64,000 bases of DNA, from the NCBI RefSeq assembly GCF_018860745.1, contig NZ_JAHKPY010000012.1, forward strand, positions 575,164 to 639,163, read 5' to 3'. Under the pieces are notes generated by a model. The model saw only the letters and a program-made list of their open reading frames with translations. It ran no database searches and was not told the DNA's origin. Positions within the stretch are counted from its first letter, which is position 1. Each line of letters begins with the position of its first letter. Below, one piece after another: positions 1-9,936 of the stretch. The DNA comes from Zobellia uliginosa (lineage in GTDB: Bacteria > Bacteroidota > Bacteroidia > Flavobacteriales > Flavobacteriaceae). The position numbers were made by a program, and so were the translations under genes.

Positions 1-1
1 T

Positions 2-1837
2 TCAACAACTAGTTACGCCCAGCAAAACAATGGCGAGCAAGTGCTTTTTACAACTTCTATTTCAGAAGATGCTACTCCTGCAGTTCTAGCGCGAATAATG
101 ACAGCCGATAAAAATCCTATTTCTGAAATAAAGTTTGAGAAAGGCACCTATCACTTTTATCCGGATAAGGCATACGAACGTTTCACTCGTATTTCTAACC
201 ATGATGATGTTATGGCAAAAACGGCACTGCCCCTTATTGGCTTTAAAAACCTGGTTATAGACGGCCAAGGTTCTACCTTTATTTACCATGGCAGAATGAT
301 TCCTTTCTTAATAGAAGGTTCTGAAAACATTACAATCCAGAATGTTACTGTAGATTGGGCTATGTCTTTTCATAGCGAGGGCACTATCGTAGCCAACGAT
401 GAAAAAAACAACACTTTTGACATCCATTTTTCGGACGAGTATCCGTATGAGATCAGGAATGAACAACTCATCTTTCTAAAAGAATACTATGAGCACGACC
501 TTGGGCAATCCATTCTTTACGACCCTGAACGAAAAGCAATTGCTTTTAATACCGAAGCTTATACTTCCATTACCACTATTAGGAACTCCAAAGTACAGCA
601 CAACTTTGATAAAATAGAATACAAATACAAAGTAGACCCACGCTCCAAAGTAGAAAAAGTTAGAGGTAAAGAAAACAATTTAAGAGTTGAGGAACTAAAA
701 CCCGGCACCCTTCGCATATACAATCACAAGAAAAAACTACCTCCAGTAGGCATGATTATGGTTTGTAAAGGAGACCAAAGCCTAAATAGGCTGGCACCTG
801 CATTCCGTGTTACGGGGACTGATAGTTTCAATATTAATAATGTAACAGTACACCATGCGGGTGGTATGGGCCTGATTGCAGAGAACTCCTCTGATCTTAT
901 CTTAGATGGTTTTCACGTAAAACCTTCAAATGGCAGAATGGTATCTACCTCTGCGGATGCTACCCATTTTGTAGGTTGCCGTGGTAAAGTGGTATTAAAA
1001 AACTGTACGTTTAACAATCAATTGGATGATGCCACCAACGTACATGGCACTTACCAAGAGATAATTGACATTCTAGGTGAAAATAGTATTGGGGTGCGCA
1101 TTGGCCACGCGCAGCAACAGGGTTTTACTATTGGAAAAGTGAATGACACTATTGGCTTGGTTCGTTTGGCAGACTCATTTTTTGCATACGACCATCTGAC
1201 CCTTAAGAATATAAAAGAAATAAATGGTAGATATCAAATCATCACTTTTAATGAACCGCTTCCCGAGAATTTAAAAGTGGGTGATTTAATAGAAAATTTA
1301 CAGGCCCATCCAGATTTATTAGTCCAGAATTGTAATATAAGTCGCAATAGAGCACGCGGACTGTTGATTTCCAACCCCAAGAAAACCTTGATAGAAAACA
1401 ATTTTTTCAGTACTGAAATGGAGGCTATCTTAGTACCGGTTGAGAGCAGCCATTGGTTTGAGTCTGGTAATGCCGCCAATTTAACCATTAGAAACAATAC
1501 GTTTCAAGACAATCAACATAGTGGGCACAACAGAGGGGTAATTCGTTTTGTTACGGATGATGACAACAACAACATCGCCTTTAAAAATATTCAAATAATT
1601 GATAATGTATTCAATCAGTTTGACAACATGATATTGGAAATTTCTAATGTTGATGGATTAGTGTTTGAAGAAAACAAGATTACCAACTCAGGCACCTTTC
1701 CAATGTTATATCCTGAAAACCCCGCTATACGAGTGAAGGCTTCTAAAAATGTTGTTTTCAAGAAAAATGAATACAAAGGAAAAGCTGAAAACATTCTGGA
1801 GAAAGATGACTCCATACCCAAACTAAAGTTTAGATAA
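2..1837 (+). CDS. GH110 alpha-1,3-galactosidase-like enzyme, 5' end outside window
   Basis: A right-handed parallel beta-helix enzyme that resembles glycoside hydrolase family 110, whose members remove terminal alpha-1,3-linked galactose. The family-typical stretch LDDATNVHGTY lies at about 1021-1053, among Asn-rich beta-helix turns. The frame is open back to base 2 and reads TTSYAQQNNGEQ before the GTG at 41. That looks like the end of a signal peptide (cleavage after YAQ), so the GTG is not the start and the true ATG lies upstream of the window. The product would be exported. It is followed after 31 bases by a sulfatase on the same strand, which suggests one operon acting on sulfated alpha-galactan. 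The family call is good. Exact linkage and substrate are inferred from context. Confidence 0.8.
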   Translation, partial: STTSYAQQNNGEQVLFTTSISEDATPAVLARIMTADKNPISEIKFEKGTYHFYPDKAYERFTRISNHDDVMAKTALPLIGFKNLVIDGQGSTFIYHGRMIPFLIEGSENITIQNVTVDWAMSFHSEGTIVANDEKNNTFDIHFSDEYPYEIRNEQLIFLKEYYEHDLGQSILYDPERKAIAFNTEAYTSITTIRNSKVQHNFDKIEYKYKVDPRSKVEKVRGKENNLRVEELKPGTLRIYNHKKKLPPVGMIMVCKGDQSLNRLAPAFRVTGTDSFNINNVTVHHAGGMGLIAENSSDLILDGFHVKPSNGRMVSTSADATHFVGCRGKVVLKNCTFNNQLDDATNVHGTYQEIIDILGENSIGVRIGHAQQQGFTIGKVNDTIGLVRLADSFFAYDHLTLKNIKEINGRYQIITFNEPLPENLKVGDLIENLQAHPDLLVQNCNISRNRARGLLISNPKKTLIENNFFSTEMEAILVPVESSHWFESGNAANLTIRNNTFQDNQHSGHNRGVIRFVTDDDNNNIAFKNIQIIDNVFNQFDNMILEISNVDGLVFEENKITNSGTFPMLYPENPAIRVKASKNVVFKKNEYKGKAENILEKDDSIPKLKFR

Positions 1838-1868
1838 TACAACATTCCAGTAAACCTAAATTAATAGC

Positions 1869-3950
1869 ATGTCACATTTAAAAGCTGCATCACGATTATT
1901 AACAGCAATTCTATTTGTAACCGGATTTTCTTCTTTTGCCCAAGAAAAACCGAATATCATCTATATCCTTACAGATGATTTAGGCTATGGAGATGTTGGT
2001 GCGTTTTTTCAAAATCAAAGACAAAAAACAGACGATCGTAGTGAACCTTATGCCTTAACCCCGCAGTTAGACAAAATGGCCTCAGAAGGTGTTATGCTTA
2101 CCAATCATTACACAGCTGCACCTGTTTGTGCTCCTTCGCGTTCATCAGTTCTTTTAGGAGTTAGCCAAGGACATGCCAATGTACGAGATGGTCAGTTTGA
2201 CAAGGCTCTAGCCGACAATAACACCCTTGGAAATGTAATGCAGCGCGCAGGATACAAGACGGCAGCAATTGGTAAATGGGGCTTACAAGGGTCTAATAAA
2301 TGGTCAGAAAATGGAGATTCTTGGCCCGCACACCCAAATAATAGAGGTTTTGATTACTACTACGGTTACATGCGCCACCGTGACGGTCATGAACACTACC
2401 CAGTTGAAGGCATTTACAGAGGCAAAAAAGAAGTGTACGAAAATAAGAACGAGGTAAGTGCGGGTCTAGATAAATGTTATACAGGTGATCTTTGGACGGC
2501 CGCTGCCAAAAAATGGATTGTAGAACAGGTTCACGACAATGAAAAGAAAGAACCTTTCTTTATGTATTTGGCTTTTGACACGCCACATGCCGTTTTAGAG
2601 CTGGCCACACAGGCTTACCCCGAAGGAGGAGGTTTAAATGGCGGATTGCAATGGGTTGGAAAACCAGGAAATATGATTAACACAGCTTCAGGTGAAGTTG
2701 ATTCTTACATTCACCCTGATTATGCCAATGCTACTTATGACCATGATGAAGACTCAAGTACGCCAGAAGTTGCTTGGCCGGATGTTTACAAACGTTACGC
2801 CAGCAGTACAAGGCGAATTGACAATGAAGTGGGCGACGTTCTTCAATTATTGAAAGACTTGAATATTGACGAAAACACGCTTGTCATATTTAATTCCGAT
2901 AATGGTCCTTCCATGGAGTCCTATTTAAAAGAAGAATATGCAGCCGACTTTTTCAATAGTTTTGGTCCGTTTGACGGAATTAAAAGAGATGTTTTAGAAG
3001 GTGGCGAACGCACACCACTTATAGCACGTTGGCCAACAAAAATACCCGCAGGCAAAGTCATTGAGTCGCCAAGCATAGCTTATGATTGGCTACCTACATT
3101 TACTGAAGCAGCTGGCTATCCTGCTCCTGTTAACAGTGATGGTGTTTCACTTCTACCTAGCCTAACTGGCAAAGGCAAACAACAGGAAAGCCTTATTTAC
3201 GTAGAATACAATCAAAGCGGTAATACTCCCGAATACGAAGAATTTGCCATCAATAATCGTGGAAGACTAAGAAAACAAATGCAAATGATTCGTGAAGGGG
3301 ATATTGTGGGATTGCGTTACAATATCCAAGGAGCAGATGATGACTTTGAATTTTACAATGTAATAGAAGACACGCATCAAACGGCAAACCTTGCTACTTT
3401 ACCGCATATGGAGGCACTACAAGCACAAATGAAAGAACACGTGCTTAAAGTTCGTATGCCAAATAGTACAGCAGCAAGACCTTATGACAATGCTTCTGTT
3501 TCGGCAGTTTCAATACAAGACTTATCTAACGGCTTAAAATGGACTGCTTTTAAAAATAGTGCTCCCTGGGTACCAAAAGCAGAAAACTTAACTCCCATCG
3601 CAAACGGAAAATCAAATACACTAACATTAAAAAAAATAGAAAGTCAGGGTGATGTTTTTCTATTTGAAGGTTTTATTAAGATTCCTACGGAGGGTAGTTA
3701 TACTTTTTCTTTAGCCACTTCTGGCAATGCTTTTGTACGTATTCATGAAGCTAGTGTAATAGATGCTGACTATGGTTATGAATCTGGCACGGTTAGAGAA
3801 GGCAAAATGATTTTAAAAGCAGGTTATCATCCTGTTAGGATATACTACATGAAGAAAGCAGGAACAGAAAATACTCTTGATTTACAGTGGAGTGGACCTT
3901 CAATTGAAAAAGACCAAATACCTGAATCCGCATTTTTCGCGATCAATTAA
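1869..3950 (+). CDS. S1 sulfatase with C-terminal PA14-like domain
   Basis: A 693-residue exported sulfatase. Residues 1-24 form a Sec signal peptide ending SSFAQ. The N-terminal metal site LTDDLGYGD is near residue 36. The sulfatase signature is C87-A-P-S-R, where the Cys is the residue matured to formylglycine, and FNSDNGPS forms a second metal/sulfate-site loop. The alkaline-phosphatase-fold part ends near residue 530. Residues from about 590 to 690 (FEGFIKIPTEGSYTFSL ... LDLQWSGP) look like a PA14-type module, a fold often used to bind carbohydrate. Typical S1 sulfatases are 450-550 residues, so the extra length is this module. It sits 31 bases after the GH110 gene and 16 before the next sulfatase. 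Which sulfate ester it cuts cannot be told from sequence. Confidence 0.9.
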   Translation: MSHLKAASRLLTAILFVTGFSSFAQEKPNIIYILTDDLGYGDVGAFFQNQRQKTDDRSEPYALTPQLDKMASEGVMLTNHYTAAPVCAPSRSSVLLGVSQGHANVRDGQFDKALADNNTLGNVMQRAGYKTAAIGKWGLQGSNKWSENGDSWPAHPNNRGFDYYYGYMRHRDGHEHYPVEGIYRGKKEVYENKNEVSAGLDKCYTGDLWTAAAKKWIVEQVHDNEKKEPFFMYLAFDTPHAVLELATQAYPEGGGLNGGLQWVGKPGNMINTASGEVDSYIHPDYANATYDHDEDSSTPEVAWPDVYKRYASSTRRIDNEVGDVLQLLKDLNIDENTLVIFNSDNGPSMESYLKEEYAADFFNSFGPFDGIKRDVLEGGERTPLIARWPTKIPAGKVIESPSIAYDWLPTFTEAAGYPAPVNSDGVSLLPSLTGKGKQQESLIYVEYNQSGNTPEYEEFAINNRGRLRKQMQMIREGDIVGLRYNIQGADDDFEFYNVIEDTHQTANLATLPHMEALQAQMKEHVLKVRMPNSTAARPYDNASVSAVSIQDLSNGLKWTAFKNSAPWVPKAENLTPIANGKSNTLTLKKIESQGDVFLFEGFIKIPTEGSYTFSLATSGNAFVRIHEASVIDADYGYESGTVREGKMILKAGYHPVRIYYMKKAGTENTLDLQWSGPSIEKDQIPESAFFAIN

Positions 3951-3966
3951 AAAGGACTATAATCAA

Positions 3967-5307
3967 ATGAAAAACACCTTTATATTAGCAGCGCTCATAA
4001 TTAGTATTTTTAGAGGCATAGCACAAGAACAACCCAATATTGTACTGCTTTTTGTAGATGATTACGGTTGGGCCGATGTTGGTTTTAGGAATCCTAAATT
4101 CCATACCCCCAATATTGATCAACTTAAAAAAGACGGGGTTAATTTCAACAGAGCCTATATTGCCACTCCTACATGTAGCCCTAGTAGAGCTTCGCTTCTA
4201 ACGGGTAAAGAACCCGTTCGTTTTCAGATGCCCCGCCATATCATAGACAGTAAAGAAAAGGCTGCTAAAAATAATATAGAAGGAGGGGAATTCAATCTTT
4301 GGCCTACGGACCCGGTTCAAATGCCTTCTAGAAACTGGCTACCTTTAGAGGAAGTCACCTATGCCGAACGCTTAAAGGAATTTGGATATTACAATATGTT
4401 CATCGGAAAATGGCACTTGGGCAGTGAAAAATACCATCCGGTACATCAAGGTTTTGATGCGCAATATGGAACCGGTGACCACGGTCATCCTGGAAACTAT
4501 TATGCTCCTTTTTTCAAAACAGGAAATCCACTACCTGATTCGCCAGAAGGCACTTATCTAACCGATGTTCTAACTGATGGCGCAGAGAAATTCATAGGCG
4601 AATATGACAAAGACCAACCTTTTATGCTATCCCTTTGGTACTACAATGTTCACGGACCGCATGTAGGTAGAAAAGACTGGGTAGAGCGTTATAAAAAAGA
4701 AGGCCTAACCGGTAAAGATGCCGAGTATGCAGCCATGGTAAGTGCTATGGATGAGTCTGTAGGCAGAGTAAGAAAGGCACTTGACGAAAAGGGAATTGCG
4801 GACAATACCGTAGTTATTCTGTTATCCGACCAGGGAGGTTATTTCAGTAATGCACCATTATCCGGTGGAAAAACAGGTGGTAACACTTTAGGTGAAGGTG
4901 GTGCTAGAGTTCCTTTTATCATCAAGTATCCTGGAGTTACAATGCCCGGCATTTCATGTGACGTTCCCGTACAATCAATTGACGTCTTCCCTACTTTGGT
5001 AGAAATTGCATCAGGTAAAAAATCAAAGTCAAAAGATATTCAAGGCAAAAGTTTGATGCCCCTACTACAAGGCAAGAAATTCAAAGAACGTAATCTATTT
5101 TTCTTCCGCAGTTATGAAGATCAATATACCGCCATTATGAACGGCGATTGGAAAATGGTTAAATATCACAGTGGTCGTCACGATTTGTTCAATATAAAAA
5201 ACGATAGAAGCGAATCTAAAAACCTCATTGATATAGAAGTTGATCAAGCCAAGAAAATGAAGAAACAGCTTGAAAAGTGGGAGAAAGAAGCCGTCCCAGA
5301 GTTTTAG
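3967..5307 (+). CDS. S1 family sulfatase
   Basis: A 446-residue secreted sulfatase. The ATG at 3967 is preferred over in-frame starts inside the previous gene (from 3877) because it gives a clean signal peptide, MKNTFILAALIISIFRGIAQ, followed by QEQPNIVLLFVDDYGWADVG with the N-terminal metal-binding Asp pair. The sulfatase signature is C70-S-P-S-R, and IGKWHLG and LLSDQGGYFSN carry the usual active-site Lys/His and Asp residues. It requires a formylglycine-generating or anaerobic maturase encoded elsewhere. It lies between two other sulfatases with gaps of 16 and 24 bases, consistent with one transcript from the GH110 gene. Its regiospecificity probably differs from its neighbours, as is usual in such clusters, but that is inference. 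Confidence 0.9.
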   Translation: MKNTFILAALIISIFRGIAQEQPNIVLLFVDDYGWADVGFRNPKFHTPNIDQLKKDGVNFNRAYIATPTCSPSRASLLTGKEPVRFQMPRHIIDSKEKAAKNNIEGGEFNLWPTDPVQMPSRNWLPLEEVTYAERLKEFGYYNMFIGKWHLGSEKYHPVHQGFDAQYGTGDHGHPGNYYAPFFKTGNPLPDSPEGTYLTDVLTDGAEKFIGEYDKDQPFMLSLWYYNVHGPHVGRKDWVERYKKEGLTGKDAEYAAMVSAMDESVGRVRKALDEKGIADNTVVILLSDQGGYFSNAPLSGGKTGGNTLGEGGARVPFIIKYPGVTMPGISCDVPVQSIDVFPTLVEIASGKKSKSKDIQGKSLMPLLQGKKFKERNLFFFRSYEDQYTAIMNGDWKMVKYHSGRHDLFNIKNDRSESKNLIDIEVDQAKKMKKQLEKWEKEAVPEF

Positions 5308-5331
5308 ACCAAATACACAGAGATATAATAC

Positions 5332-6819
5332 ATGAAATTGGAAGCAATGAAAAAAATAATAACGACTGGTATTTTTATAATCTTTACCTGTTTGACCTTC
5401 GCTCAAGAGAAGCCAAATATTATCTGGCTCATGGCAGAGGACATGAGTATTGATCTTGAGTGTTACGGCATGAAAGGTGTAAAAACTCCCAATCTGAATA
5501 AAATGGCAAAGGAAGGCGTTAAATTCGAAAACTGCTTTGTAACCAATCCTATTTGCTCACCTAGTCGTTCTGCTATGTTAACAGGTACACATCAGGTAAA
5601 AATCAATGCACATCATCATAGGAGCAATAGAGATGTTCCTCTAGACCCGCAGTTCAAACCTTTTACTTATTGGCTACGAGAGGCAGGTTACACCACTATT
5701 CTAGGACACCATGGCGTAATGGGAAAAGGTCGTAAAATAGATGCTAATTTTAAACATGAACCTATAGGTCCGTGGGATGGAAAAACACAGTTCGGGATTT
5801 TCGACAAGTACGATACGTTTGAGAAAGAAGACCAACCATTTTTTGCCCAAATTCAACTTGTGGCAAGTCACAGAGGTGATTGGTGGGACGAGGTTCGAGA
5901 AAATTCAAAGCACCCTGTTAACCCTGCAGATATAGAATTACCTAAATTTATGGCCGATGACCCAGTAATTCGTTTGGACTGGGCGAAATATCTAGACCAA
6001 ATAGAATTTTTGGACAATGAGGTAGGAATGATTTTTCAAGAATTGGAAGATAAGGAAATGGCCGACAATACTGTTGTTATCTTTATTGGGGATAACGGCC
6101 GGTGCAATATTCGTGGAAAAGGATATCTTCAAGACCCAGGATTGCACATTCCACTTATCGTTTATTACCCAAAAGATTTAAAAGCAGGCCAAATTAGGAA
6201 AGATGTAGTTTCTGCCACGGATATTACGGCAACGGTATTAGATTATGCCGATATAAAAGTTCCCGAATACATGACCGGAAAACCGATTTTCGATAAGGAT
6301 TTTAAACGCGATTATGTGTACGGAGCCCGTGATCTTTGGGACGAGATAGAAGAAAAATCCCGCGCTATTACCTCTGGTGATTGGAAATACATCCGTAATG
6401 ATATGCCAGAAGTTCCGTATGATGCGCGTCAGGCCTATTTAGAGTTCTACCGCCCTGCAGTTCATAGAATGCGTACGCTAAAAGCAGAAGGAAAACTTAA
6501 TGAAAGTCAAGAATTATTCTTTGCCCCTAACAAGGATAAAGAAGAATTATATGACCTTAAGAACGACCCACAAGAATTACACAACTTAGCAGAAAACCCT
6601 AAGTATGTAGATGTATTGCAAAAAATGCGCGATAAGACCTTGGCGTATGATGAAGAAATGAAGCCGGTAAGTTCTGAGTACCACCCTGATCATGCTATTT
6701 CTGTTGATGCTTTAAAATGGCTAAAAGAAGAAAGACCGGAAGAATACCAAAAAATGCTAGAAGGTGAAGAAATAGGTTTTAAAAAGGCCGTTAAAGGATA
6801 TAAAGAAAGCCTGAAATAA
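5332..6819 (+). CDS. S1 family sulfatase (sulfamidase-like subgroup)
   Basis: A 495-residue exported sulfatase. A second in-frame ATG at 5347 (MKKIITTG) gives an equally good signal peptide ending TFAQ, so the start is uncertain by five residues. The signature is C75-S-P-S-R, and FIGDNGRCNIRGKG supplies the second metal loop. Its N-terminal motif MAEDMSIDLECYGMKG and the HHHRSNR segment after the active site set it apart from its neighbours. They recall the sulfatase subgroup that includes heparan N-sulfatase-like enzymes, but in this galactan context the natural substrate may be different. It is the last gene of the first sulfatase run and is followed by a strong stem-loop. Confidence 0.87.
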   Translation: MKLEAMKKIITTGIFIIFTCLTFAQEKPNIIWLMAEDMSIDLECYGMKGVKTPNLNKMAKEGVKFENCFVTNPICSPSRSAMLTGTHQVKINAHHHRSNRDVPLDPQFKPFTYWLREAGYTTILGHHGVMGKGRKIDANFKHEPIGPWDGKTQFGIFDKYDTFEKEDQPFFAQIQLVASHRGDWWDEVRENSKHPVNPADIELPKFMADDPVIRLDWAKYLDQIEFLDNEVGMIFQELEDKEMADNTVVIFIGDNGRCNIRGKGYLQDPGLHIPLIVYYPKDLKAGQIRKDVVSATDITATVLDYADIKVPEYMTGKPIFDKDFKRDYVYGARDLWDEIEEKSRAITSGDWKYIRNDMPEVPYDARQAYLEFYRPAVHRMRTLKAEGKLNESQELFFAPNKDKEELYDLKNDPQELHNLAENPKYVDVLQKMRDKTLAYDEEMKPVSSEYHPDHAISVDALKWLKEERPEEYQKMLEGEEIGFKKAVKGYKESLK

Positions 6820-6859
6820 GAAGTTTAATCTAGTCATGTTAGTTAGTTAGTTTGTTTAG

Positions 6860-6894
6860 AAGTCCTTGGCACTTATAGTGTTGGGGACTTTTTT
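6860..6894. terminator. Rho-independent terminator between convergent genes
   Basis: AAGTCC (6860-6865) pairs with GGACTT (6885-6890), with a second inner stem CAC/GTG around TTATA, and a T-run follows. It ends the GH110-sulfatase operon and, because the stem begins with As, may also act for the convergent barrel-protein gene on the minus strand. Confidence 0.7.
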
Positions 6895-6909
6895 CGTTAA
6901 TATACCTAG

Positions 6910-9639
6910 CTATCCTTTTCTTGGTCTGCTGTTTAGTTTATGCATATAACTAACAATAAAGTAACGACCCAGACTTTCGGAAGTAGTTTCTTCAAAATAG
7001 TTAGTGGTACTACGTCTGTAGATGTCAATATTTTTATCCAATAAATCAATAAACAATAACTTTAAAACATGGCTTTTTTGCTTTGAAAAAGAATAGGAAA
7101 CCGTTGCGTTCCAAAGCGGAATATTCTCATTAGACGCAAAAGCATCATCCGTGTAAATAAAATAATCGAACTGCGTATTAAAGTTCACTTTCTTTCCTAA
7201 ATCACAATCCAACATTGAGAAATATTGTTGTTTGGTATATTTTCTATCTAAATCGCGTTCAATAGAAAATGAGGTGTTATTCACACTATACATAGCGCCA
7301 GCTTTTAAATCTACAAGACTTTTATTGTTATTCTCTAACGTTGCACTGAACAAAAAATCCTTGGAAGTAACCTCATTCAGCTGAAAATTAATAATAGCAT
7401 TGTTCGTATTAAAAAAGTTTCGGTTTTTGAACGAGTAGCGCACACCTAACCTTTTTATTTTCTGGCTAAAACCTAGAGAAGCGTTCAACCTACGCTTGTA
7501 GCCATTATTCTCATAGCTCAGCGTTCTAACATAATCATCATCTACATCAACACTTTTAATAATCGCATCCTTTGAATATTGATACTGTAACCGGGTATTA
7601 AAGCTAAACGAGGATTTGAAATCATGAATTACGGCAGATAGGGTAAGTGCGTCCATCTTTTCAGCTACAAGGTCCTGATTCCCTTTTCGGATAGAAAAAG
7701 GATTTAAATCGTTAACCACCGTAGAACTCTCAATAGGGCGTGGTCTTCGGATGTTCTTTTTATAATTAAACCTATATTTCTGACCTCTTTTAGGAATATA
7801 CTGCACGGTTGCCATGGGGTTAACGAACAACCGATCCGTAACTGCTGCCGTCTCATTCACCACACCAAATGAACGTATCACATCTTGCAACTCCATTGCT
7901 GCGTAGGTATTGATTTTTCCTGCAGTATAACTATGTGCTAAACGGGTCTGATAATTATTTTCATTATGATCGTAGTCGTATTCTAAAATCTCTTCTTTGT
8001 TATTGGCACTTATAGTGGTCTTATTCTGATAGACATTTTCCCTATCTACCTTATTGCTCATGTAAGACTCTATCTTCATGTAATGATTGCCCCCAAGAGG
8101 TTCGGTATATTTGAAGTTGAAATTTACAATAGAAGTATTCAGTTTCTGATCACGAATAGTATTGAGTTCTTTTATTGATTCCTTAGGCGTATTTACACGT
8201 CTGGTTATTAACGTATTCTGGTCGTTTTTCATGGCAGAACTATTAAAAGAAGTTTTGAGTCCCGTAGCTAGGCTCCTGCCCTTCTTTCTTAGTTTTTGAT
8301 AAAAATTGATACCCAAATTGGCGCGTTTTCTATCCCTATCAACATTAGAGAGGTTATCATTTTTAGTACTGAGTTCTTCCTCTTTAAAATAGCGCCCCAT
8401 ACGATTAGAGTAGCTTTTTATATCATCGGATATCAACTGCCCTTTAAGAATAAGGCTGTTGTTTGGGTTAGATTTATTCTTGTAATCCAGATTTACATTG
8501 TGATTATCTTTTGTATTTATATATTCATTTTCGGCCACATAGTCAAAGTTATTGGCATTTGAAAAAGTGATTCGTTTGGATACTGAAGTACCATCATTCT
8601 TAGAATGGTTATAGAAATAATCTCCGTTTAACGATTTTTTCTCCTTAAACTCATGACCCACATTTATTCCCGCCACTCCTGTATTTAAGAATCCGCTTAA
8701 GCTTTTTGTTTTTTGGGCCGAGTTCTGTTCTTCTTCTTCATCACCATCGCCATCAACACCATCTGCATTCTTTAAAAAATCTTGGATATTAGACCCTGTT
8801 ATATTGATATTATTGGTTTTACCGATTATGGCAAACTGTGTTTTTGAAGTGAATTTATTATAGTTGAGATTCCAAAAATATCTATTATCAAGTCCAGCTC
8901 CTGCAGACACCTTTCCGAAACCATTATTCTTTTTGGATTCTTTTAAAGTAAAATTTATAACCACTTCTTTGTTTCCATCAGCAACGCCTGTTAGTTCAGA
9001 TTCATCGCTTTTCTTATCTATAATTTCCACGTTGGATATGGCATCTGCAGATAAATTTTTAAGGACAATAGATGGATCACCTCCAAAGAATTCCTTACCA
9101 TCGATCATAATTTTGGTGACCTCGTTGCCTTGTGCATTTACCTTGCCATCAGAATCAATTTCCAATCCCGGAATTTTATTCAATAATTCTTCCAGGTTAT
9201 CATCTGGGTCTACCTTAAAAGAGTTGGTATTGAATGCTATGGTATCCTGTTTTATCTGCACTGGCACAACTGCAGTTAAGGTAACCCCTTCCAATTCATA
9301 TGTATCTTCTACAAGAGTTAAGTTTCCAAAATCCAGCTTTTCTCCCGTGTACGAAATGTTCTTGTATAATGAGATATAACCCAATGAAGAAATATTCAAT
9401 ATGTAATCTCCCTTCTGCGCATCTGTAATTTTGAAATCTCCATGTACATCTGTAACGGTATAATCTACATAAGTAGAATCCTTCACACTCAACAACACTA
9501 CCGCCACTGCTTCCAGAGGCTCCGTTTCTTCTGAAACCACTCTTCCCAAAATACCTTCCCCAGATTGGCCCTGTGTTGAGAAGAAACATAAAAAGAATAG
9601 CAAGAGCATAAAAACATTCTTCCGCAGACAATTCATCAT
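6910..9639 (-). CDS. Outer-membrane beta-barrel protein with CarboxypepD_reg-like and plug domains
   Basis: A 909-residue outer-membrane protein. A Sec signal (residues 1-25, ending STQGQ) precedes a carboxypeptidase-regulatory-like beta-sandwich (about 28-115: GRVVSEETEPLEAVAVVLL). This is followed by a TonB-receptor-plug-like region (about 125-230, with NKIPGLEIDSDGKV and IMIDGKEFFGGDPS) and a long C-terminal barrel rich in aromatic and polar strands. An acidic loop, DGVDGDGDEEEEQ, sits near residue 295. It matches the outer-membrane-beta-barrel family common in flavobacteria rather than a canonical SusC, and no SusD gene adjoins it. It is convergent with the first sulfatase operon. A role in oligosaccharide or ion uptake is possible but not shown. 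ATG codons at 9639 and 9636 are both usable. Confidence 0.82.
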   Translation of the reverse strand: MMNCLRKNVFMLLLFFLCFFSTQGQSGEGILGRVVSEETEPLEAVAVVLLSVKDSTYVDYTVTDVHGDFKITDAQKGDYILNISSLGYISLYKNISYTGEKLDFGNLTLVEDTYELEGVTLTAVVPVQIKQDTIAFNTNSFKVDPDDNLEELLNKIPGLEIDSDGKVNAQGNEVTKIMIDGKEFFGGDPSIVLKNLSADAISNVEIIDKKSDESELTGVADGNKEVVINFTLKESKKNNGFGKVSAGAGLDNRYFWNLNYNKFTSKTQFAIIGKTNNINITGSNIQDFLKNADGVDGDGDEEEEQNSAQKTKSLSGFLNTGVAGINVGHEFKEKKSLNGDYFYNHSKNDGTSVSKRITFSNANNFDYVAENEYINTKDNHNVNLDYKNKSNPNNSLILKGQLISDDIKSYSNRMGRYFKEEELSTKNDNLSNVDRDRKRANLGINFYQKLRKKGRSLATGLKTSFNSSAMKNDQNTLITRRVNTPKESIKELNTIRDQKLNTSIVNFNFKYTEPLGGNHYMKIESYMSNKVDRENVYQNKTTISANNKEEILEYDYDHNENNYQTRLAHSYTAGKINTYAAMELQDVIRSFGVVNETAAVTDRLFVNPMATVQYIPKRGQKYRFNYKKNIRRPRPIESSTVVNDLNPFSIRKGNQDLVAEKMDALTLSAVIHDFKSSFSFNTRLQYQYSKDAIIKSVDVDDDYVRTLSYENNGYKRRLNASLGFSQKIKRLGVRYSFKNRNFFNTNNAIINFQLNEVTSKDFLFSATLENNNKSLVDLKAGAMYSVNNTSFSIERDLDRKYTKQQYFSMLDCDLGKKVNFNTQFDYFIYTDDAFASNENIPLWNATVSYSFSKQKSHVLKLLFIDLLDKNIDIYRRSTTNYFEETTSESLGRYFIVSYMHKLNSRPRKG

Positions 9640-9936
9640 GAAACCAGTATTGAATTATAGCTCATACGAGCAAAGCATAAATATAATTTGAAGTAAATGA
9701 ACAGGTGTACATAAGAATACAAGAAATGTATTGTGGAGTACAAATTCTGCCTAACTTATGATCAATTTGCTTTAACTATGCAACATATGGTCAAGGGCAT
9801 AAACTATACGAGGTAAAATAACTACATTGCCTAGTGCTTTACTTTGTAGGATATTGGACTAACAATACAACTTATTTTAAGTAGTTGTAAAACCCAAAAA
9901 TTGATCATATCGATTTTAAAATTAAAGAACACCACT
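9640..9936. other. Intergenic region between divergent genes
   Basis: About 300 AT-rich bases between the divergent barrel-protein gene and the second sulfatase operon. It should hold both promoters. I found no exact TAnnTTTG box here; the nearest is TTTACTTTG around 9837-9846. No gene is seen. Confidence 0.4.

Noticed and set aside
41..43. GTG at 41 as the start of the GH110 gene
   Set aside because: The frame is open to base 2 and encodes a signal-peptide end (SYAQ), so the start lies outside the window.
8864..9379. Plus-strand 171-codon open frame
   Set aside because: It is an antisense shadow of the barrel-protein gene with no domain or start signal.
6910..9639. SusC-type receptor
   Set aside because: No adjacent SusD, and the barrel matches the general outer-membrane-beta-barrel family better.
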